Assembly (NCBI GenBank): GCA_001791465.1
Contig: MGER01000067.1
Span: 1-12,800, forward strand
Source: Candidatus Uhrbacteria bacterium RIFCSPLOWO2_02_FULL_49_11
GTDB lineage: Bacteria; Patescibacteriota; Patescibacteriia; 2-02-FULL-49-11
Reading direction: 5' to 3'
DNA: 12,800 nt
Position 1 is the first letter of the stretch. Each line of letters begins with the position of its first letter. The position numbers and the translations under genes were made by a program. This document shows, one piece after another, positions 7,378-12,761 of this stretch. The notes beneath the pieces were generated by a model. It was not told the DNA's origin and made no database searches. It saw only the letters and a list, made by a program, of their open reading frames with translations.

Positions 7378-7425
7378 GTGAGATAATAAGGATAGAAATG
7401 GTCACCTTAAAATAAATAATCTCAC
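7378..7425 (+). promoter_or_regulatory. Inverted repeat upstream of the IS4-like transposase
   Basis: GTGAGAT (7378-7384) pairs with ATCTCAC (7419-7425), and an inner AAGG/CCTT pair (7388-7391, 7404-7407) extends the structure. It ends 6 bases before the transposase ATG, which has no Shine-Dalgarno sequence. It could lower translation from transcripts entering from the interrupted host gene, or bind transposase. Confidence 0.4.
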
Positions 7426-7431
7426 ACGCCT

Positions 7432-8415
7432 ATGCAAAAACAAAAATGTTCGCTCACCTTGTACAGTAATTTCCTCATTGCTAACCATAGTCGCTATTCG
7501 GGCTGCGAACTGGCGCGGGTGGCGCCATCGCAGAACCTGCACCATGATGCCGTGTCGCGCTGGCTCTCCGCTTCCAAGTTTCAGCCGACCGAGCTGCTCA
7601 ACCAGGTGAAACATCTGATCACTCCGGCCACCGGCTATCTGCTTGTCGATGACACCACCTTGGACAAAAGGTATTCACGCGCTAATGAACTGGCCAAGCA
7701 ACAATATAGCGGAGACGAGCGCGGTCTGGTAAATGGCATCAATCTCGTCAACCTTTTGTGGACAGACGGCGATAAGTTCGTACCCGTAGATTACCGTATT
7801 TACCGGAAAGGCACTGCCGACCACCAGGATAAAACCAAACATGACCACTTCCGCGATATGTTAAAAAGAGCTGTAAATAAAGGGTTTTCCAAACAATTGC
7901 CGGTACTATTTGATGCCTGGTACGCTAGTATTGGAAACTTAAAGTTCATCCGTTCTCTCAAGATGCATTTTATCTGCAGCATAGCCTGCAATCGTCAGGT
8001 TAGTGTTATCAAAGGCACCTATCTTTCAGTCCAGGACCTTGACTTTACCAAAGAACAGGTACACAAGGTCTGGCTTAAAGAATTTGGGTTTGTCCTGGTA
8101 GCTCAGACAGTCACCGCGGGCGGTGACGTGACTTACCTGATGACCAACAACTTGAGCCTGGACTACGACACCTTCGTGGACTGTTTTAAGCAGCGCTGGC
8201 ATATTGAGGAATTCCACCGTGGCATCAAACAAGCCACCGGCATCGAGAAGTGTTACTCCATTCAGGCAGAATCTCAGAAAACGCACATCTTCGCCGCCTT
8301 TACCGCCTTCATTAAATTGGAAAAGAATCGTTTGTTCAGTAACATAAGCTGGTACGAACAGAAAGCTATGATTCCTCGCACGGCTGTAGCCAACTATATG
8401 TGGGCAAACGCGTAA
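7432..8415 (+). CDS. IS4/IS701-like DDE transposase
   Basis: The 327-residue protein moves the surrounding element. It shows the IS4-superfamily (DDE_Tnp_1-like) catalytic pattern: D73/D74 in LLVDDTTLDKRYS, D161 in VLFDAWYAS, and E259/E260 in FKQRWHIEEFHRGIKQATG, where the RW-IE-FHR-IK signature carries the catalytic Glu and the following basic residues. The lengths between motifs and the sequence after the first Asp (QYSG, LVNGINLVNLLW, PVDYRIY) resemble IS701-type transposases known from cyanobacteria and other bacteria. The frame is complete, with no frameshift or missing catalytic residue, so it is likely functional. The start at 7432 (MQKQKCS) has no clear ribosome binding site and follows an inverted repeat. 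The TAA stop lies within the right terminal repeat. The stop is in the same frame as the downstream half of the interrupted gene. Confidence 0.93.
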   Translation: MQKQKCSLTLYSNFLIANHSRYSGCELARVAPSQNLHHDAVSRWLSASKFQPTELLNQVKHLITPATGYLLVDDTTLDKRYSRANELAKQQYSGDERGLVNGINLVNLLWTDGDKFVPVDYRIYRKGTADHQDKTKHDHFRDMLKRAVNKGFSKQLPVLFDAWYASIGNLKFIRSLKMHFICSIACNRQVSVIKGTYLSVQDLDFTKEQVHKVWLKEFGFVLVAQTVTAGGDVTYLMTNNLSLDYDTFVDCFKQRWHIEEFHRGIKQATGIEKCYSIQAESQKTHIFAAFTAFIKLEKNRLFSNISWYEQKAMIPRTAVANYMWANA

Positions 8416-8427
8416 GTCCTACAAGAT

Positions 8428-9033
8428 ATCAGAAAAAAGTGGATGATGAAGACCGCACATTATCTAGAACTCCTTTTAGCGGAGGCGGGGAAAAGGTCTC
8501 ATATGAGCCTCCATCAAATGAGATATACCCTGCCCGATGAATTCATGCCGATACTCCACGGTCACATTCCCCATGTAAGCCACAGAATGAAAAATGCAAT
8601 ACTCGTATTCACGGAGGGTGCGCTCCATGGAAAAATATTCGCAGGGGATCCAGCGTTACGTGAAGAACAGAAATATTTCCCATCAAATAATCCAATTTCT
8701 TCTTCTCCACATGGCGTGCTGAAAGGAAGAGTTGCGTGTCAAGGGAAAGCAATAGGCACGGTTAAGGTGCTCATGAATCCAAGCGAAGCGTATAAAGTTA
8801 ATCATGGCGATGTATTGGTAACCTCAATGACCTCTCCCGATTTCATCACTTCGATCAGGAAGTGCGTTGCAATAGTGACCAATGAAGGAGGATTAACCTG
8901 TCATGCCGCCATAATTTCACGCGAATTGAATATCCCTTGTATCATCGGTACAAAAAATGCCACGCAATTCTTGAAGGATGGAGATAAAGTGGAAGTAAAC
9001 GCTGATGAAGGAGTGGTCACGGTGCTAGAATAA
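8428..9033 (+). pseudogene. C-terminal part of the interrupted gene: PEP-utilising-enzyme mobile (phosphohistidine) domain
   Basis: This is the 3' remainder of the gene split by the IS element. It continues in frame from the second CAAGAT copy as IRKKWMMKTAHYLELLL. An in-frame ATG at 8443 could allow a 196-residue product by re-initiation, but no good ribosome binding site precedes it. The last 110 residues (from GVLKGRVACQGKAIGTVKVL) are the swivelling phosphohistidine domain of PEP synthase, PPDK and enzyme I. The signature G-G-L-T-C-H-A-A-I-I-S-R fits the PEP-utilising-enzyme phosphohistidine pattern exactly, with the phospho-acceptor His at residue 154 of this fragment (520 of the restored 562-residue protein). 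In characterised enzymes this domain carries phosphate between an ATP site and a PEP/pyruvate site; neither partner domain is encoded here. The restored protein would join a DNA-binding winged helix to this phospho-carrier. Confidence 0.88.
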
Positions 9034-9111
9034 TGAGGGGTCACGCATAAATTGGAACTGTGCTGTAAAGTGTTCACTTTTAATTCGTAGATGACAATCT
9101 ATAACGTTGTG

Positions 9112-9140
9112 TTGACAAGGAGATAACTCAAGGTTATACT
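9112..9140 (+). promoter_or_regulatory. Strong sigma70-type promoter upstream of 23S rRNA
   Basis: A perfect TTGACA (9112-9117), a 17-base spacer and TATACT (9135-9140) make this the best promoter in the window. Transcription would start near 9147. It is 79 bases after the stop of the preceding gene and about 420 bases before the mature 23S start. A terminator at 9306-9331 lies in between, so the transcript either stops there or reads through into 23S. Confidence 0.8.
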
Positions 9141-9224
9141 AAACGTGATTTTAGCCATCTCATTTTGGTTTTACACACCGCCACTGATAAATAGGCACTA
9201 ATGTTAGCCTAATTTTATTAAGAA

Positions 9225-9278
9225 ATGGAAACTTATATGAATGCGAATCAGACAGTAACCTATGTCTTAAGCGGCTAA
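9225..9278 (+). CDS. Possible 17-residue leader peptide (METYMNANQTVTYVLSG)
   Basis: The ORF starts with ATG at 9225 (a second ATG is at 9237) and stops with TAA at 9276-9278. Its last codons, TTA AGC GGC, contain the first AAGCGG, the strand that would compete with the terminator. A ribosome finishing this ORF would cover that strand and let the terminator form. The ribosome binding site is weak (AAGAA), so translation is uncertain. No similarity to a known protein is seen. It is listed because its stop coincides with the switching strand. Confidence 0.3.
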   Translation: METYMNANQTVTYVLSG

Positions 9279-9305
9279 AGGACTCGTGTGAGGTTTATGT
9301 GTGCG

Positions 9306-9331
9306 ACCGCTTTGAGACGAAGCGGTTTTTT
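9306..9331 (+). terminator. Rho-independent terminator in the 23S leader
   Basis: ACCGCTT (9306-9312) and AAGCGGT (9320-9326) form a 7-bp stem with a TGAGACG loop, followed by a run of six T. An upstream AAGCGG (9269-9274) can compete for the same CCGCTT. Confidence 0.78.
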
Positions 9332-9359
9332 GATACTTTTAAAATTAAATACTTTATTA
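9330..9359 (+). promoter_or_regulatory. Weak candidate promoter for 23S rRNA downstream of the terminator
   Basis: TTGATA (9330-9335) lies 17 bases from TTTATT (9353-9358), a 4-of-6 match to a -10 box. If it is real, 23S could be transcribed independently of the terminator. The surrounding DNA is very AT-rich, so chance matches are likely. Confidence 0.3.
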
Positions 9360-9364
9360 ATCCC

Positions 9365-9421
9365 CATTCTTCTGCAAGGCGGTGCGCCCATTTTATGCGC
9401 ATACTACCTGGGAGAAGAATG
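9365..9421 (+). other. Long hairpin in the 23S leader
   Basis: CATTCTTCT (9365-9373) pairs with AGAAGAATG (9413-9421) in a 9-bp outer stem, and TGCGC (9383-9387) pairs with GCGCA (9397-9401) inside. There is no T-run, so it is not a terminator. It may be a processing or folding element of the 23S precursor. The stretch 9422-9532 after it shows no gene. Confidence 0.45.
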
Positions 9422-9532
9422 AAGTAAGAGAAGAAGTGAGCGTTCATTGACAATTGAGAGGTAATAAACAAGCGTCAATTTAATATTGCATTTCGCAAAA
9501 GAGAAATGAAGTATCTCTCGTCAATTCAAAAT

Positions 9533-9568
9533 ATTCCCAAAGAGATTACCTGAATACTCTTTGGGAAT
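9533..9568 (+). other. Perfect 12-bp hairpin at the 5' edge of 23S rRNA
   Basis: ATTCCCAAAGAG (9533-9544) and CTCTTTGGGAAT (9557-9568) are perfect complements around a 12-base loop. The 3' arm touches the estimated mature 23S 5' end. It is probably a precursor structure or RNase cleavage site; no T-run follows. Confidence 0.55.
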
Positions 9569-11570
9569 CCGTCATGAGAAGGGCACATGGTGGATGCCTC
9601 GATACGCGAGCGGCGATGAAGGACGTAGCAGCCTGCGATAAGCCTCGGGGAGGTGGCAAGCAACCTTTGATCCGGGGATCTCCGAATGGGGGAACCCCTC
9701 CGGCGCGCATAACGTCGGAGATCCTTGCCTGAATTTATAGGGCAAGGAAGCGCACCCGGTGAAGTGAAACATCTCAGTAACCGGAGGAAAAGAAAATAAC
9801 ATATTATTCCCTTAGTAGCGGCGAGCGAAAAGGGAACAGCCTAAACTGTAGAGGTTCCCATGCTTTAATTCTCTTACTCCGCAAGGAGTAAGAGATGAAG
9901 AGTGTGGACGGCTTACAAGGCCTTATACTTATACAGGGTTGTAAGACAAATCTATACCGGAGCTTGTAAATCCGGGAGGAGCCTATGAACAAGACTTCCC
10001 TAGTGGAATCCCGTGGAATACGGGAGCCAGAGTGGGTGAGAGCCCCGTACGCGAAAGGGGTTTTGTGCTCCTTAGAATTGTTCTTAAGTACGTCGGGACC
10101 CGTGAAATCCCGGCGGAACCTGGGCCGACTATGGCCTAAGGCTAAATACGCTCCGTAATCGATAGTGAACAAGTACCGTGAGGGAATGGTGAAAAGCAGC
10201 CCGGGAGGGCGATGAAATAGTATCTGAAACCATGTGCTTACAAGGAGTCAACGCCCGCCGAAATTTTCGTAAGGAAATTTAGGTGGGTTATGGCGTGCCT
10301 ATTGAAGAATGAGCCAACGAGTTTGTCTGCGCTGCTTGTCGAATCCCGATCAATCGGGAGAAGGCATAGTGAAAGCGAGGCTTCAACAGCCGTTATGGCA
10401 CCGTAGACAAGACCCGAAGCCGGGTGATCTAGTCATGGACAGGGTGAACCACGTAGAAATACGGGGGGAGGCCCGAACCCACCAGCCGTGCAAAACTGGG
10501 GGATGATCTGTGACTAGGGGTGAAATTCCAATCGAACTCGGGAATAGCTGGTTCTCCTCGAAATAGCTTAAGGGCTAGCCTCTCTATAAACCGTCCGGGG
10601 GTAGAGCTACTGAATGGTTCGGCATGGCGCAAGCCTAGTCGAGCCAACCAAACTCCGAATACCGGCCGGCATGATAGGGGGAGTCAGACTATGGGGGCGA
10701 AGCTCCATTGGTCACAAGGGGAAGAGCCCACGACTGCGATATAAGGTCCCTAAATCCAAGCTAAGTGTAAAAGGGAGTGTAGTGACTTCGACAACTAGGA
10801 GGTTGGCTTAGAAGCAGCCATCCTTTCAAGATAGCGTAACAGCTCACTAGTCAAGTCGCTATGCACCGAAAATGTACCGGGGCTAAGCTTGGTACCGAAT
10901 GTGCAGACCTGTCAGTGCTTTGCACTGGCAGCGTGGTAGAGGAGCGTCCCGTATGCCGTAAAGTCAGACCCGTGAGGGCTGGTGGAGCGTACGGGAGTGA
11001 GAATGTTGGCATAAGTAGCAGGAAGGAAGGTGAGAATCCTTCCCACCGCAAGCCTAAGGGTTCCCCGACAACGATGATCGGTCGGGGGTGAGGCGGTCCT
11101 AAGGCGAGGCCGACAGGCGTAGCCGATGGAAAAGCTGGTTAATATTCCAGCCCCTTGTTTATATTTGTATGGTGCTGACGCATCTTAGTGTGGGATCCTG
11201 CTTTGGTTATGTAGGTTGTTGTCTCGATTTATCGGGATGACTGGAAACAAAGCCTTCGGGCAGCGTGAACTTCCGTAATAAGGTGCCGGGAAAAGGTACC
11301 ATGCGTTAAGTATAGGCAGGTCCGTACCGCAAACCGACACAGGTGGGCGAGCATAAGCGTGCTCAAGGTGGACGAGAGAACCCTCGTTTAGGAACTCGGC
11401 AATTCAGTGGCCGTAACTTTGGAATAAGGCCTCCCCCGATTTATCGGGGGCGCAGTGAATGACCTCAAGCGACTGTTTACCAAAAACACAAGTCCCTGCT
11501 TCAAGCCGCAAGGCGACGTATAGGGGCTGATGCCTGGCCAGTGTCAGAACGTTAAGGGGAGGGGTGAACA

Positions 11571-11737
11571 CCGATGCTTCGCATCGGGAATGACCAATAA
11601 CCAATTTCCAATTTCCAAACAATATCCAATGAACAAAATTCAAATGACCAAAACTTGTTTTGAATTTTGAATTTGGAGTTTCGAATTTGTTTGGGATTTA
11701 GTGTTTGGGATTTGGGATTTCCGACGCGGGGCGTCGG
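11571..11737 (+). repeat. Palindromic repeat inserted in helix 68 of 23S rRNA
   Basis: Two GC-rich hairpins, CCGATGC/GCATCGG with a TTC loop (11571-11587) and CCGACGC/GCGTCGG with a GGG loop (11721-11737), flank about 133 AT-rich bases. The left arm repeats CCAAT/CCAAA words and the right arm their complements (TTTGGGATTT), so the whole folds as one long imperfect hairpin. Normal 23S sequence resumes at GCTTTGAACCGAAGCG (about 11742). No group I core and no ORF is present, so it is not a third intron. The architecture matches the rpsO-pnp spacer repeat (3171-3267). It most likely remains in the rRNA as an expansion of helix 68 or is excised by RNase. Confidence 0.65.
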
Positions 11738-11782
11738 CCGTAGCTTTGAACCGAAGCGCTGATGAACGCCGGCGATAACTAT

Positions 11783-12514
11783 GAGTGACGATTGTAGTTA
11801 TCTCAATAAATCTAGCTATATGCGGGAACATCTACTCAAGGTGCAAGTACTCGTCTCGATGAGGGACAGTAAAAAGTTTGCATCAGTTTTTTTGAGAACG
11901 GTAGACAATCCGCAGGAAAGGCTCTTGATATGCAAGACAATATCCAATGGTTGAAGCAAATTTCACCTGCGATAGGATACTATCTGGCGGGGTTTGCAGA
12001 TGGGGAAGGGAGTTTTAATGTTTCACTTCGCCGTCGTGATGATCATGCGATGGGATGGCAGGTGGTACTTACGTTCAACGTGTCACAGAAGGACAGCCGA
12101 ATCCTGGCGTACTTTAAAAGATACCTCGGATGCGGGAGACTCCAAGAACGACAGGACGGCGTGTACTACTATGTGGTATCAAATCCACGTTCGATTATCG
12201 AGCGCATCATTCCATTTTTTGAAAAGTATCGTTTTCTCTCCTCAAGGAAGTTATTTAATTTTGCGATTTTTAAACAGATCGCAATGTTGGTTGAAAAGAA
12301 TCAACACCTCACACAGGAAGGACTGAATAAGATTGTCCAGCTTCATGAGAAATTGAATGAAGGACGGGGAAGGAAACGAAAGTATAACGTGAGTGATTAT
12401 CAACAATCACTCCAAGAGAATCCTCAGAGACTATACGCTAGACCTTTGCCGCGCGCGAAGCGTAGCGAGGATGATATAGTCCGATCTCATGGGTGACCAT
12501 GAGTTAACATCACG
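11783..12514 (+). other. Group I intron 1 in 23S rRNA (after U1917), encoding a LAGLIDADG endonuclease
   Basis: The 732-nt intron splits helix 69. The upstream exon ends in U (11782) and the intron ends in G (12514), as group I introns require. P1: exon GATAACTAT pairs with the guide GTAGTTATC (11794-11802), with the U-G wobble at the splice site. P3: TCTAGC (11811-11816) with GCTAGA (12437-12442). P4: TGCGG (11821-11825) with CCGCA (11910-11914). P5: TCTAC (11831-11835) with GTAGA (11901-11905). P6: CTCTTG (11922-11927) with CAAGAG (12413-12418). P7: GACTA (12429-12433) with TAGTC (12477-12481). P9: CTCATGG/CCATGAG with a GTGA loop (12486-12503). Position 1917 also hosts an intron in Coxiella 23S rRNA. 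The complete core predicts self-splicing. Confidence 0.92.
11930..12496 (+). CDS. LAGLIDADG homing endonuclease encoded in intron 1
   Basis: The 188-residue protein has one LAGLIDADG helix, L19-A-G-F-A-D-G-E-G27 followed by SF, in which E26 is the metal-binding catalytic residue. Single-motif enzymes of this size act as homodimers, cut an intronless allele at a pseudo-palindromic site and so spread their intron; the expected target is the uninterrupted helix 69 sequence. The alternating beta-strand and helix pattern continues through QVVLTFNVSQKD and IIPFFEKYRF. The gene lies in the P6 loop. The ATG at 11930 follows AGGAAAGG at a usable distance, and that site is part of the P4-P6 core. The last 28 codons (12413-12496) also form the 3' half of P6, then P7, P3, P8 and P9, and the stop TGA lies in the P9 tetraloop. 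The very basic C-terminus (RGRKRKY) may bind nucleic acid. The frame is intact. Confidence 0.93.
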   Translation: MQDNIQWLKQISPAIGYYLAGFADGEGSFNVSLRRRDDHAMGWQVVLTFNVSQKDSRILAYFKRYLGCGRLQERQDGVYYYVVSNPRSIIERIIPFFEKYRFLSSRKLFNFAIFKQIAMLVEKNQHLTQEGLNKIVQLHEKLNEGRGRKRKYNVSDYQQSLQENPQRLYARPLPRAKRSEDDIVRSHG

Positions 12515-12528
12515 AATCGTCCTAAGGT
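12515..12528 (+). rRNA. 14-nt 23S micro-exon (E. coli 1918-1931)
   Basis: AATCGTCCTAAGGT is the only exon sequence between the two introns. It supplies the 3' strand of helix 69 and the universally conserved CCTAAGGT. Joined to upstream GGCGATAACTAT it restores helix 69 with G1909-C1921 and A1910-U1920, which are C-G and G-C in E. coli. Both introns must be removed for the decoding-site bridge (B2a) to form. Confidence 0.88.
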
Positions 12529-12761
12529 TTTCTAAATCAGAAGGAAACGATGATTTAGAAAAGGATTGGGACGATTCGGAAAAAGTTTAGCTGCCTCGTT
12601 TCACAGTAATGTGAAATTGGTCCAAAACATGGCTGTATGCTGGGAACCCGATATGCTTCGGGCAATCAGCAGGGAAGTCCTTTGTGACCCCTCAGAGACC
12701 ACACGCCGTGCTCCCAGTTAATTGGGATGAAGATATGGTCCATCGCATAAGGGAAGCGATA
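12529..12761 (+). other. Group I intron 2 in 23S rRNA (after U1931), no ORF
   Basis: The 233-nt intron has no protein gene. The core is readable. P2: TTTCAC/GTGAAA (12599-12604, 12611-12616). P3: CATGGC (12628-12633) with GCCGTG (12705-12710, one wobble). P4: TGCTG (12638-12642) with CAGCA (12667-12671). P5: CCCGA (12647-12651) with TCGGG (12658-12662). P7: GACCA (12697-12701) with TGGTC (12736-12740). P8: TCCCA (12712-12716) with TGGGA (12723-12727). P9: ATCGC (12742-12746) with GCGAT (12756-12760). The boundaries come from the conserved exon CCTAAGGT + AGCGAAATTCC. They make the last intron base A instead of G. The 5' junction lies in a long hairpin (12513-12578). Position 1931 is a known intron site in Thermotoga 23S. 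Confidence 0.82.

Larger units (their letters stand above)
7326..8421 (+). mobile_element. IS4-superfamily (IS701-like) insertion sequence, complete, with target duplication
   Basis: The two ends are perfect 17-bp inverted repeats: TAGGACTTACGCGTTTG at 7326-7342 and its reverse complement at 8405-8421. The element is 1096 bp and is flanked by the direct repeat CAAGAT (7320-7325 and 8422-8427), a 6-bp target-site duplication. It holds one intact transposase gene whose stop codon lies inside the right terminal repeat. Perfect ends, intact gene and intact target copies point to a recent insertion. IS701 members usually duplicate 4 bp, so the 6-bp duplication argues against placing it in that family without a database comparison. 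Confidence 0.95.
9147..9331 (+). ncRNA. Leader transcript or small RNA with attenuator-like ending
   Basis: This is the segment between a strong promoter and a terminator, about 185 bases. I do not recognise it as 6S, SRP, tmRNA or a known riboswitch. TAGGC (9193-9197) and GCCTA (9206-9210) form a small hairpin. AAGCGG occurs twice, at 9269-9274 and 9320-9325. Either copy can pair with CCGCTT at 9307-9312: the later copy gives the terminator, the earlier copy would block it. This is the layout of a transcription attenuator. It may act as a 23S leader or as an independent small RNA. Confidence 0.45.

Noticed and set aside
7325-8421. A 4-bp YTAR target duplication as in IS701 (TTAG at 7325-7328)
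   Set aside because: The right side has CCTAC, so there is no matching 4-bp copy; CAAGAT on both sides outside perfect 17-bp ends explains the data better.
9147-9331. 6S RNA, SRP RNA or tmRNA
   Set aside because: None of their signature motifs is present: no GGTCAGGTCCGGAAGG-type SRP loop, no tmRNA tRNA-like ends, and no convincing 6S closing stem with central bubble.
9365-9421. Possible 5S rRNA remnant (GCGCATACTACCTGGGAGAA resembles a 5S 3' half)
   Set aside because: Only one short block resembles 5S; the rest of the 5S fold and length are missing and it forms its own hairpin instead.
9804-10172. Minus-strand ORF, and several other ORFs on both strands inside 23S
   Set aside because: They lie in highly conserved rRNA sequence and have no protein features.
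11588-11720. CRISPR-like or tandem repeat (TTTGGGATTT and CCAAT words repeating)
   Set aside because: Repeats are short, irregular, mostly without spacers, and the two halves are complementary, which fits a palindrome rather than a CRISPR array.
11571-11737. Third 23S intron
   Set aside because: No P3/P4/P7 core pairings, no terminal U and G pattern and no ORF were found; flanking sequence is simply extended by hairpins.
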